In this document: positions 25,901-32,539 of the stretch, piece after piece | Layout: each line of letters starts with the position of its first letter | Position numbering within the stretch: the stretch's first letter is position 1 | Assembly: GCA_023251625.1 (NCBI GenBank) | Contig: JAHEYK010000014.1 | Coordinates: 1-33,251 of the forward strand | Length of the DNA: 33,251 nucleotides | Reading direction: 5' to 3' | Origin: Bacteroidota bacterium | GTDB lineage: Bacteria; Bacteroidota; Bacteroidia; Palsa-948 | Notes under the pieces: generated by a model | Seen by the model: only the letters and a program-made list of their open reading frames with translations | What the model was told of the DNA's origin: nothing | The model's database searches: none | Made by a program: the position numbers and the translations under genes

Positions 25901-26210
25901 TCGTTCCGTTACTGCCGATGGTAATGCTTCCTGATACAGTAAGATTTCTTGCGATAGTGATAGTAGAAACAGTGCTGCCTGATCCTATGGTAAGTGATTT
26001 GCAGGCGGAGTTGGCGGTAAGTGTTGGTTGAAATCCTCCAGTAAAACTGGCATCACCAATGATCGCATCAATGGTGGCGGTGGGCACTCCGGCGGTCCAG
26101 TTCGAACCTGTGCTCCAGTTGGTGCTCGTTGTTCCTTTCCACGAGGTTTGCGCAAGCAAAAAAGTGCTCGAAAAAATAAGGACTACCCCTAAAGGGGATT
26201 TGCTTCTCAT
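19938..26210 (-). CDS. Giant secreted beta-repeat protein with T9SS type-A sorting domain (2090 residues)
   Basis: The signal peptide is MRSKSPLGVVLIF...FLLAQ. The mature protein begins with the W-x-G-x-x-x-x-x-W module (WKGTTSTNWSTGSNW). A dozen or more beta repeats follow; at least eight carry W/F-T-N-x-G-T-F, then V-x-F-x-G, then F-N-N-L-x-I. A distinct insert (about 770-920, with EYEVTIPAGTYTNATWRMHY) precedes a second W module at Trp924. FVFPLGKGA is near 1770, the fibronectin-like NPLPVELIDF domain starts at 1905, and the sorting domain (about 2009-2090, VYPNPVVDQINV) ends KGDIYRKKIVIR. It is likely a surface adhesin or matrix protein. It is third in a probable minus-strand operon after 27741 and 26665, 8 bases after the small secreted gene. 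Low-complexity Thr/Ser/Gly/Asn content makes long antisense frames appear. Confidence 0.88.
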   Translation of the reverse strand: MRSKSPLGVVLIFSSTFLLAQTSWKGTTSTNWSTGSNWTAGVPTATIDAIIGDASFTGGFQPTLTANSACKSLTIGSGSTVSTITIARNLTVSGSITIGSNGTILANTASRVITLSGSWTNSGTYNASVASAQVTFSGAAQTVTGATTFKTVVINNGSTLTLASNITVNTSLSVSGTLDPTASYIVSGTGTMTVNATGIIKIKASTFAGNFSISGAITLSPTSTVNYASAVIDQTISNAYSYGYLRASGGMTKSLSGNLPALSSANANAGRIYVDNGTLDLGIYTANRGTPVAGGAFTMAAATTLKIGGTNTFPANFNTKSIAATSTVEYNGTSQTVVATTYGNLSFSSSSGVAVKTMPATAMTVAGNFTSSAGAGTGVTFTAGNNITVNRDVTLDASTTFDGNSNTHTFKGSWSNSGTFTGSTSTVIFSGTSGVLSGTGTNNFNNLTFSATGITAAATTTLTIAGNLSTTGASNFTHSAGGTLSMTGAAKTFTGTGLRLANCIIGGTITTAANISISGDLTVNGSLAASAGTITLSGTSKTISGSGSVTFFAISVTGTISTANSFTSLSNISVAAAGTFTETAGTVTINGAGCVLSGNADLFNVTINAAKTLRLNTNSALGIAGVFTKTGTLNVTTSVPNTVEYNSSGAQSVVGTSYNNLILANSGTKTAAGVITVNNDFTINSGVTFDASSYVFSLFRHFTNNGSFTASTSDIQFRGAGAANITGATTFNNLTFNKSSALLYITLLSNVSTTNLTMTQGNMSTGTNSITITGTRSGAGTGVIVGTIVQNHAFTNGTTYYFEGPDNKIIFTSPSAGLTSVTVKITLGQIADFDATREAILREYEVTIPAGTYTNATWRMHYQDNELNAFDEPSLSQFKFNSGVTWDSIGFTTKSSATNYVEKTGLTALAGRWTLSGLRNVVRWNGSISSAWGTAGNWTTISGSNMSNRVPTSTDAAQIGQAAFTNNPTITSAQTVNVLRYGSVQSSTLTITSGSLTTIGSIVGQWSASASHTLDASSGTLTVGTNLELSDGTSGHDILLQIGSGSATVNYDVTQSATGGVNFTGTGTLTIGKHYNYTAGSFTGGSGTVVYTGSEAQTVAPVTYNNLSFTKSSERATISSALSVNGNLTTATGGELEALSTLTVAGNITIGASTNFLESGVTINVGGNWTNNGTFTVGSGTVNFNGSGSQSVNANIFSTITINKSAGTLSLTGDLVLNNNLTLTSGTLDLSTFTMDRSGPGGILALAAGSSLKIAGAANFPGNYITNTINSASTVEYNGTVAQNVADVDYGNLTFTGGGATPKTLVGDIQVNGDLLVNSGATLDPATYNLTLNGNFTHNGTFTPSSSTLILIGSSKTISGSSALTVNNLSAVAGTYTVSNTTISIVGNIFVDVPPSSVSFGTGIITLDGDLTNKGSLTSSGTLNISGTRLQTLSLIGALISASTGVVNFNGTVLPISNSTSPPSFYTVNVNNTGGVWAPVQPWTVVKACNIAAGVVVDFGAITHTFYGDFTNNGTVLSSGKLKFTPILAGPPFPASATITLDAAGGGFTSTGEVEFAGSAPITVVSSAPTLNNITVTSVNAAGITPPASWTIGGDLLIGPGATFKGGAGLSHTFVGDITNNGTLSGGTSTITFTGTPASMNGTGSTNFNNLTIGAGADVTLNKSIGINGNLVNNGTFTTIGRSVNFTGIGASTISGSSPITLDDMEQNKSGAATTLSVPVTLTGDLTLTDGIINTTATNILTLNDNATSTAGTSTSYISGPMKKIGDDAFVFPLGKGAVWARLGISAPASSTAEFQAEYNASSYSITTGMIAPLDHVSKGEHWILGRNVSADNVAVTLFWEDGTRSGINDLSDIVVAHYNGTNWINETQNGGTTGSASAGTVTSQLVTSFSPFTFGSKTSGSSVNPLPVELIDFSAQADNNFVNLFWTTASENNSDQFIVQRSLDGNDFEDVKRLKAAGNSHQVINYSTSDPDPYSGISYYRLKQADLGGQIFYSKIIQVEFVPGKAEFISVYPNPVVDQINVALQGTPGDEVLLVLRDIFGREYYSKVVLLSVGQEVIAFSPATKLATGVYTIVATSKGDIYRKKIVIR

Positions 26211-26218
26211 GGTAAGTA

Positions 26219-26665
26219 TTATTTTCCCGTTCCATCATCACACTTTGCAAAATTTATTCTGCTCTGTTCAACTGTCACCAGATCTGTCTGTAAGAATTTA
26301 TTATTTGCTTCTACCAAAATGATCCGATAAAAAGATTTTTCCGAAACAGGGGCTTCGTCAATAAAATAGTAAGCCATTTCCTTAGAGATGGGCACTCCTA
26401 TGCCGGGTTTGGTGCCTACGATTTGATACCTTATCCCATCCTCCGAACGATAAACAAGGTAAAGACCATCGTTGCGTTCATTCACCACCGTCCATTTCAG
26501 ATACGTTTTTCCGGCTACAAACTTTCCGGAAAAGGAGGTCAGCGAAGCCACCGTGTCTTTTGCGAGATCCTTCCCGTTCGAACGAACCTGCAAATTCTGC
26601 GCAGCCAACTGTTCCAGCATCCCTGAAAACAAAAATAGCAAGATGAAAAAAGATCCGCGCTTCAT
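26219..26665 (-). CDS. Small secreted protein resembling the pre-sorting-signal domain of T9SS proteins
   Basis: This 148-residue protein has a clear signal peptide (MKRGSFFILLFLFSGMLEQLAAQ). The mature part holds YLKWTVVNERNDGLYLVYRS, then EDGIRYQIVGTKPGIG, YYFIDEAPVSEKSFYRIILV and EANNKFL. It is paralogous to the 168-residue protein at 10337. Strand pattern and key residues resemble the fibronectin-like domain before T9SS sorting signals (W-T-x-x-x-E-N, V-x-R-S-x-D-G, Y-Y-R), but no sorting domain follows. It sits 11 bases after the T9SS gene at 26677 and 8 bases before the 2090-residue gene, so it is probably co-transcribed. An accessory, partner or periplasmic role for its neighbours is inferred only from context. 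Confidence 0.78.
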   Translation of the reverse strand: MKRGSFFILLFLFSGMLEQLAAQNLQVRSNGKDLAKDTVASLTSFSGKFVAGKTYLKWTVVNERNDGLYLVYRSEDGIRYQIVGTKPGIGVPISKEMAYYFIDEAPVSEKSFYRIILVEANNKFLQTDLVTVEQSRINFAKCDDGTGK

Positions 26666-26676
26666 ATTCGTTTATG

Positions 26677-27741
26677 TTAACGATCAAGTATTATTTTAAA
26701 ATTACTTTCTTGCCCTTGCATTGTTATTTTTAAGAGGTAGATGCCATTGGGCGATGGTGGCAATACGATCCGGCTCGATTCGCCCACTGCGGATCCTTGC
26801 AAAAGATCTGAATGCACCTGCTGGCCGGTCAGTGAATAAATTTTGGCTTCAGCGTTTTTTAGATCGCCCGAAACGAAAAATGTACCGTCAGATACAGCCG
26901 GGTAAACTGTTATCTCATGGGCCGATGATCCTAACTGAACCGCGATAGGCCCGAAGTACGTGTGGTTGCCGTTATTGTCTGTCTGTTTCAGTCTGTAGTA
27001 AACTACTTCTGACGAACTCATTGATTCGTTGTGATCCACAAACTGATAGCGTTTTTCGGTGCTGCTGTTCCCCGCTCCCGGTAAATTTCCGACAGAAATA
27101 AACTGAAGATCCATGCCCGCTTTTTCGACCGAGAACGATTCGTTATTTTCTTCAGAAGCGGTAACCCATTCAATGATGGCATCACTCTTTTCGGCACGGC
27201 CATTGAACATGATAAGCTGAACCGGCAGAATACTGGGGGGTGTTACACGAACCGAAAACCGCGAAGGATCACTTAGTGCAATCACCGGCAGACTGATGGC
27301 TTGCGGATTCATAGATCTGAGATCGTAAGATGTTCCGGTTACGTTGTCGATCAAGTTAATAAGCGTAAATGAAGAAAAGGAATCAATTTTAGTGGCCACT
27401 ATGGAATAAGTTGCCGCCACGCCAATGCGTAAAAAAAACTCTACGTCCAGATTGCCGCTGTTGCTCATCGGAGGTAATGAGTTGATCGCTAACTCGTCTC
27501 CAACGGCATCGCGCGTGAAAATATTAGGAACCGCAGAATTGCCAGAGAACATTTTCCAGGCATCGCAGCATCCATCAAATCCGGAAGTAGCGCCTTCCAT
27601 AAAACGTACGGCTATCTCATCCGAATAACCTGCGCCTGAAATTTTTATTTTTAGAAGTTTTGTGCCCGCAAGAGAAGACAACGAGCAAAGAATGCAGGCT
27701 GCAAAAAGAAAATAAAATTTATATTTATCGTGCGTTCTCAT
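26677..27741 (-). CDS. Secreted protein with T9SS type-A sorting domain (354 residues)
   Basis: The signal peptide is MRTHDKYKFYFLFAACILCSLSSLAG. Residues 27-175 form a beta-rich domain that includes DEIAVRFMEGATSGFDGCCD, DAWKMFSGN and TYSIVATKIDSF; similar segments occur in Bacteroidota surface proteins, with function unknown. The fibronectin-like domain starts near 178 (ILPVQLIMFNGRA, WVTASEENNESFSVEK, YYRLKQTD). The sorting domain occupies about 275-354 (ITVYPAVSDGTFFV, ending NFKIILDR). VYPA replaces the usual VYPNP, a minor departure. It is the first gene of a probable three-gene operon, with a consensus -7 box 25 bases upstream. It is divergent from the helical protein at 27960. Confidence 0.85.
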   Translation of the reverse strand: MRTHDKYKFYFLFAACILCSLSSLAGTKLLKIKISGAGYSDEIAVRFMEGATSGFDGCCDAWKMFSGNSAVPNIFTRDAVGDELAINSLPPMSNSGNLDVEFFLRIGVAATYSIVATKIDSFSSFTLINLIDNVTGTSYDLRSMNPQAISLPVIALSDPSRFSVRVTPPSILPVQLIMFNGRAEKSDAIIEWVTASEENNESFSVEKAGMDLQFISVGNLPGAGNSSTEKRYQFVDHNESMSSSEVVYYRLKQTDNNGNHTYFGPIAVQLGSSAHEITVYPAVSDGTFFVSGDLKNAEAKIYSLTGQQVHSDLLQGSAVGESSRIVLPPSPNGIYLLKITMQGQESNFKIILDR

Positions 27742-27765
27742 TTTTTCTTAATCAGGTCGTTAAGT

Positions 27766-27773
27766 CAAAAGTA
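27766..27773 (-). promoter_or_regulatory. Consensus -7 promoter box for the T9SS operon
   Basis: The minus strand reads TACTTTTG, an exact TAnnTTTG match 24 bases before the ATG at 27741. It is identical to the box of the kinase operon at 14656. A perfect 7-bp hairpin, GGCTTTT-AAA-AAAAGCC (27783-27799), lies 9 bases further upstream, where the -33 element would be expected. This may be an operator. Confidence 0.5.
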
Positions 27774-27959
27774 TCACTACCGGGCTTTTAAAAAAAGCCG
27801 AAATGCCGTTCTAACTGGCACGTGTAAGATTTGTACACATTTTGTCATTTCCCTCTTTTCATAGTTACAGTTAGGGAAAATGGCAGAATTTGAAAGAAGA
27901 AGAGAAATAGTCAGGGTATTTTTTCAGATAATTCGTATTTTTAACATGAATATTGCAGC

Positions 27960-29399
27960 ATGCTTCACCTCAGACAAATCATCCAAAAAATTTCTGAAAA
28001 AGATTCGGACGAGTTTCGTTTCTGGCTCGAGGAGAACGATGCAGAAAAATTTGCACAACTATTCCGCCTCCTTCGTGAAGGGAAACTCAGTGAACCTGCA
28101 ATCGCCAACGAGCTGGATACAAATCCTTCTGCCTTCTACGCGCTCAAGTCCAGGTTGAATGGGAAGATCCAGACATTTTTGGCGCACCGGGTTCCCGACC
28201 ACAGCATTGACCTGCTGAGAAATGTTGCCAACATCCCCAACTTGCTCTATAATACCCCCAGGGAAATTGCGATCACACAATTACTAAAACTGGAAAAAGA
28301 ACTGATCGAACACGATATGCCCGGGGCGATCACCAGTGTGTACAGCGCGCTTAAAAAGCTTCACCGTTACTCACAAAAGTATTTTCATTATGCACAACTA
28401 TACAATAAGCACGTAGCCTACACGATGGCCATCGGCAAAGCAAAAGAATTGCTCTCCGATTTTAATAAGCTGCTGGGCGAATATTGTATGTCGTGCGATA
28501 AGCAACTGGTCGAGGTGCTGGGAATGGTAAGAGAAGAGATGCACAACTACTCGAATCTTTATACCTCACACCATCTCTGCGTCTATAAAAATATACTCGA
28601 TATTGAGTTTGCACTTTTCGTGGCGCATCGCAAAGATGTTGAAGGAAAACCCATTGACGAGATCCTGTTAAACACCGAGAAGATAATCAGATCGTATAAA
28701 AATGATCTTCACTACAGCTTTCTCATCTACATTGTTAATTTTTTATGGTTCGAATATTTTCAACGGCAGGAGCTAGGCAAGAAATCTGAAGAATATTTTT
28801 TGCTGACGAATAATAACTTATCCATTTTCCTATTGAACAACTTCTGCTGCTTCCCTTCCATTTTTCTTCTCTCAAAGGTCAGGCAGGCACTCGAAAACAA
28901 CGAAGAACAGAAATTGCACGAAGAAGCCCGATCTCTTGCCGAATCCTTCAGTCCGGATAAAGACGATGCCCCGAATTATATTAATTATGTAAAATATCAG
29001 TCAGCCTCGGCCTTTTGTTCGGGCAAATACAGCGAAGCTGTGCTGCTGCTCAACAACCTGCTTAACGATATCAGTTTCAGAAATTTTTTTCATGCCGAAT
29101 TAGAGGTGAAGTTATTTTTAGCCCTGTGCTACCTGCTGAACCGTAAAGCGGAGCTGGCCGATGCGCTGATAAAAAATGTTCAGCGTAAATTGCGCGATGC
29201 GGAATCAGAGGCTTTTCCTAACGCACAGAGTTTTGCCAAAATGCTTTCTGTTGCCATGGATCCGAGCGATAAAAAGGGAGCGGAAAAATGTCAAAAACTG
29301 CTGGAGAAATTCCAATCCGAAAATTCAGGCAGCGCGAAGATGCTCGATTACCTCCGCATCGATGCCGCGCTTCTCAAAAGTATTTCGAAAGCAATGTGA
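27960..29399 (+). CDS. Helical protein of unknown function, possible N-terminal HTH and TPR-like body
   Basis: This 479-residue protein has no signal peptide or membrane helix. It is almost all helical, rich in Leu, Lys and Glu. Residues 1-75 (MLHLRQIIQKISEKDSDEFR, then AIANELDTNPSAFYALKSRL) could form a helix-turn-helix-like unit. The rest resembles a superhelical TPR-like scaffold, with segments such as YSEAVLLLNNLLNDISFRNF and LALCYLLNRKAELADALI. I do not recognise a named family. It is transcribed divergently from the T9SS operon across 218 bases and convergently with the CheY-like gene 6 bases beyond its stop. A regulatory or scaffolding role for the neighbours is possible, but this is context only. 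Confidence 0.75.
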   Translation: MLHLRQIIQKISEKDSDEFRFWLEENDAEKFAQLFRLLREGKLSEPAIANELDTNPSAFYALKSRLNGKIQTFLAHRVPDHSIDLLRNVANIPNLLYNTPREIAITQLLKLEKELIEHDMPGAITSVYSALKKLHRYSQKYFHYAQLYNKHVAYTMAIGKAKELLSDFNKLLGEYCMSCDKQLVEVLGMVREEMHNYSNLYTSHHLCVYKNILDIEFALFVAHRKDVEGKPIDEILLNTEKIIRSYKNDLHYSFLIYIVNFLWFEYFQRQELGKKSEEYFLLTNNNLSIFLLNNFCCFPSIFLLSKVRQALENNEEQKLHEEARSLAESFSPDKDDAPNYINYVKYQSASAFCSGKYSEAVLLLNNLLNDISFRNFFHAELEVKLFLALCYLLNRKAELADALIKNVQRKLRDAESEAFPNAQSFAKMLSVAMDPSDKKGAEKCQKLLEKFQSENSGSAKMLDYLRIDAALLKSISKAM

Positions 29400-29405
29400 G
29401 TATTT

Positions 29406-29822
29406 CTAGATGAGCTCGAGAACAGATTGCAGAAGAGGTTTGTTCACGTATTTAATTATTTGAGGATATTTTTTTGAGCGCTCAATGTCGCGGGCGTTCA
29501 AAGAAGTGGTGAGCACCACGATCTTTGTTCTAGCCTTAAAAAACTCAGGCATTTTGTCAAATTCATCGGCAAACTGAAATCCATCCATAATAGGCATATT
29601 CAGGTCCAGAAAAATGACCTCTGGAAAAAGAGAAATGTCCTTTTCGCCGGTGCGTTCGATATTCCGCAGGAATTCTATGGCGCTTTTCCCATTGGTGTGC
29701 ACATAAACCCGGTCGGCAAAATTGCAGCCTTCCAACATTTTCATGTTGATGAAGTTATCGATCTCGCTGTCATCGATAAGCATCGCGGTAGAATATCTCT
29801 GTTTTGGTTTTTTAACTGCCAT
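29406..29822 (-). CDS. Single-domain CheY-like response regulator
   Basis: This 138-residue receiver domain carries Asp17/Asp18 in AMLIDDSEID, phospho-acceptor Asp73 in VIFLDLNMPIMDG, Thr105 in VVLTTS and Lys128 in YVNKP. There is no output domain. It belongs to the same broad class of Bacteroidota stand-alone regulators as those at 9796 and 32141 but is clearly more distant from them than they are from each other. It is divergent from the membrane histidine kinase at 29964 over 141 bases, suggesting a shared control region and a functional pair with that kinase. Confidence 0.9.
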   Translation of the reverse strand: MAVKKPKQRYSTAMLIDDSEIDNFINMKMLEGCNFADRVYVHTNGKSAIEFLRNIERTGEKDISLFPEVIFLDLNMPIMDGFQFADEFDKMPEFFKARTKIVVLTTSLNARDIERSKKYPQIIKYVNKPLLQSVLELI

Positions 29823-29963
29823 GGAATAGTCTTACCTGTGTTGTACGCTTCTCATCCTGAATTTGTTACGGATTCCCTTCCAAGAATGTTGCAATATTAG
29901 AATAAGAAAGGCTTTTCTGCTTACATTTACTTAATAAAATGAGGGCTCTAAGCAATTTCATGT

Positions 29964-32126
29964 ATGAGGCATACCCTATTCGACTTTTCCTTTGAGCATT
30001 GGCCTGCCATTCTTCTTTCATTCATTCCGGCTCTTTTTAACTTATCTATTTTCTTTTACGTCCTTTTTTACGTTAAGAGAACACGGATAAGCACGGTTTT
30101 TTTGTTCATGGTATTCTTTCTTTTCATGTGGCAGATGGAAGAAACAATGCTTAGAGTATCCGCCACCGAGCAATGCGCGCGCCTATGGAACCGGATGTTC
30201 TCTGTATCTACCGGTTTCATCACCGCCTCCGGATTGCATTTTATATTAATGCTCATCGACAAGGATAAGTGGGGAAAGTCTTTACCTATCCTGGCAGCGG
30301 TTTACATTCCTAATTTGCTCTTGTGCATGACGTTTGCGGCCGATGTGGCTTATTCTGATTTTGTTCAAACTCCCAATTGGGGTTGGATCTATGAACCAAA
30401 AAATTTACCGGCTAAGGCAGGGATCGTATGGGTGTTCCTGCAGGCACTCGCCATGGTAGTGCTGTTACTATTCCATGCGTTCAAATTAAAACACGAGCAG
30501 TCGGTTCGTTACAAGCAGATCGTGTTCATACTAATTGGCCTTGCCATCCCGGCTCTGATAGGCGGGGTTTTTCAGGCCCTGCTTCCTATTTTCTTTGGCT
30601 TTGAGCCGATCCCTGTGGGTTCGGGTCTGGTGGTATTTTTTTCCCTTTTCTCCCTCATCGGGATCACCCGATATAATTTGTTCGAATACTCCCCCATGCA
30701 CCAATGGGGAAATATAGTGGAGAGCATGAACGAAGGGATCCTGATCGTTAACAATGAAGACATTATAAAATACGTAAACAATAAATTCTGCGAAATGCTC
30801 GGGTATTCAAGAATAGAATTAATGAATACCCGTGCCTCGGACCTGTTGCTAATACCCGAACGAAAACCCATTATCAACAAAATGATCGACCGCCGAAAAA
30901 AATTATTTCTCGACAATTATGAAATGGCCGTTCGAAAAAAAGACGGAAGCCATATTATTTGCCAGATAAATGCCCAGCCCTATCTTGACGAAAATCGCAA
31001 GGTGGTAGGCTCGGTGGGGATCCATACGGACATTAGCTACCGGAAAAAAGCCGAAGAGACATTAAAATACAGTGAATCCAGATTAAAAGAAGCTCAATCA
31101 GTGGCGGCTATTGGGAGCTGGGAACTGGATATTAGAACACAGCAAACAAAATGGTCGGACGAGCATTATAAGATATTCGGGTTAGCCCCTCATCGGCATA
31201 CGCCATCTTTGCAATTTCTATTGTCCTTTATTCATCCCGAAGACCTCGAAAATTATAAAAAATATATTGAAGAATTATTTATTTCATTCCGTCATTCCTC
31301 TTTCAGTTATCGGATTATTCGGCAAGATGGTGAGGTGCGGCACTTGTTTTCAAATAGCAGGTTCATGCGCGACAACCAGGGAAAGGTGCTTCAGCTCTTT
31401 GGAATTACCCAGGATATAACAGAAAGAGTAAAGAAAGAGGAAGAATTAAAAGAGAAAATAAAAGAAATGGATGCATTCATTTACCGTGCTTCGCACGATC
31501 TAAGAGGCCCGCTTGCTTCTATAGCGGGGCTGACCAATTTAGGGAAAACAGAAATAAAAGACAAGCAGGCGGGATTTTATTTTGATAAAATATCCGACAG
31601 CGTTATCCGGCTTGACGACATACTCGTTGAACTCAGCAAGATCGCCCGTGTTGCCCAGGCTAAGATCGATTTTTCAGAGATCGATCTGGAAAAGGAGATC
31701 AACGATATACTCGAAAGTTTGAGTCATTTGCCCGCATTTGGCCGCATCGATTTCATACGTGAAATAGATACCGCCGGTTTTTTGTGCGATCGGATATTGC
31801 TTGTAATTATTCTTCAGAATCTTATTATCAATTCCATCACATATTACGATGAGCAAAAAGAAAAACCTTTCATTCGCATCAAGGCATCCAAAACTTCGAG
31901 CGGAGTAAAAATAATTGTATCGGATAATGGGATTGGAATTCCGGAAGAGATCCAGGAAAAGGTCTTTGAAATGTTCTTTCGCGGAACAAACACTTCAAAA
32001 GGATCAGGCCTGGGCTTGTTCATTGTAAAAAATGCGATGAAAAAACTAAACGGCTCCGTATACTTGTCAAGCACAGCCGGCGAAGGCACTACTTTCACGG
32101 TGATCCTGCCTGCGCACTCTAAGTAA
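29964..32126 (+). CDS. Membrane PAS sensor histidine kinase with 7TM-type N-terminal region
   Basis: This is a 720-residue inner-membrane kinase. Residues 1-245 hold about seven hydrophobic helices (IPALFNLSIFFYVLFYVK through SGLVVFFSLFSLIGITRY), like the 7TM N-terminal region of some histidine kinases. Then come PAS (about 250-375, GILIVNNEDIIKYVNNKF) and a second PAS/PAC (about 375-500, IGSWELDIRTQQTKWSDEHY). HisKA has the phospho-accepting His511 in YRASHDLRGPLASIAG. The HATPase has the N box LQNLIINS (Asn619), G1 VSDNGIGIPEE and G2 GSGLGLFIV. All catalytic motifs are intact. It lacks a receiver of its own but is flanked by two single-domain regulators, at 29406 and 32141, which are probable partners. 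The signal sensed is unknown. Confidence 0.92.
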   Translation: MRHTLFDFSFEHWPAILLSFIPALFNLSIFFYVLFYVKRTRISTVFLFMVFFLFMWQMEETMLRVSATEQCARLWNRMFSVSTGFITASGLHFILMLIDKDKWGKSLPILAAVYIPNLLLCMTFAADVAYSDFVQTPNWGWIYEPKNLPAKAGIVWVFLQALAMVVLLLFHAFKLKHEQSVRYKQIVFILIGLAIPALIGGVFQALLPIFFGFEPIPVGSGLVVFFSLFSLIGITRYNLFEYSPMHQWGNIVESMNEGILIVNNEDIIKYVNNKFCEMLGYSRIELMNTRASDLLLIPERKPIINKMIDRRKKLFLDNYEMAVRKKDGSHIICQINAQPYLDENRKVVGSVGIHTDISYRKKAEETLKYSESRLKEAQSVAAIGSWELDIRTQQTKWSDEHYKIFGLAPHRHTPSLQFLLSFIHPEDLENYKKYIEELFISFRHSSFSYRIIRQDGEVRHLFSNSRFMRDNQGKVLQLFGITQDITERVKKEEELKEKIKEMDAFIYRASHDLRGPLASIAGLTNLGKTEIKDKQAGFYFDKISDSVIRLDDILVELSKIARVAQAKIDFSEIDLEKEINDILESLSHLPAFGRIDFIREIDTAGFLCDRILLVIILQNLIINSITYYDEQKEKPFIRIKASKTSSGVKIIVSDNGIGIPEEIQEKVFEMFFRGTNTSKGSGLGLFIVKNAMKKLNGSVYLSSTAGEGTTFTVILPAHSK

Positions 32127-32140
32127 GATCAGAAACAGGA

Positions 32141-32539
32141 TTAGCCGCTGATGAGCTTTTCGACCGAAAAAGGTTTTTCCATTATTGCAGTATGCGAAAA
32201 ATCCCTGGCAATTACTTTTGCCTCCTGAAACCCCTTAAAAGCGGTGAGCACCGTTATTTTTGTTTGTGTGTCGAGCCCAGCATACAGCTTTTCGAACTCT
32301 TTAAGAAAATCCAATCCCTGCTTAGACTGCCTTTCAAAATTCAGATCGAGTAAGATAAGATCCGGCACCTCCGAAGTTTTAAACGACCTTAGCATGTTAA
32401 GGGCGCTGTCTACATCCATGGCATAATAAAGCGAAACGGAAGGCTTGTGCTTCTTTAAGATTGAATTGGCTATAAAAAAATCCACTTCACTGTCGTCAAT
32501 GATCAGTATCCTGTTAAAAGGAATTTCCTTTTCTTTCAT
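32141..32539 (-). CDS. Single-domain CheY-like response regulator, paralogue of the one at 9796
   Basis: This 132-residue receiver domain carries Asp15/Asp16 in ILIIDDSEVDFFIA, phospho-acceptor Asp65 in LILLDLNFE, Thr99 in VLTAF and Lys122 in MEKP. There is no output domain. It is convergent with the membrane kinase (14 bases between stops). The N-terminal two thirds are nearly the same as in the regulator at 9796 (shared HKPS, YAM, DVD/NVD, MLRSFK, QGxDFLKEF), pointing to a recent duplication. It probably acts as a phospho-relay or diffusible output of the neighbouring kinase. Confidence 0.9.
   Translation of the reverse strand: MKEKEIPFNRILIIDDSEVDFFIANSILKKHKPSVSLYYAMDVDSALNMLRSFKTSEVPDLILLDLNFERQSKQGLDFLKEFEKLYAGLDTQTKITVLTAFKGFQEAKVIARDFSHTAIMEKPFSVEKLISG

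Noticed and set aside
14711-26210. Regularly spaced similar sequences that could suggest a CRISPR or satellite array
   Set aside because: The periodicity is at protein level (60-80 residues) and the DNA copies are diverged. There are no identical short repeats with unique spacers, and no cas genes are present.
27880-28158. Plus-strand frame starting upstream of the helical protein
   Set aside because: It overlaps the 479-residue gene in another frame, is short, and has no family resemblance. The longer gene explains the region.
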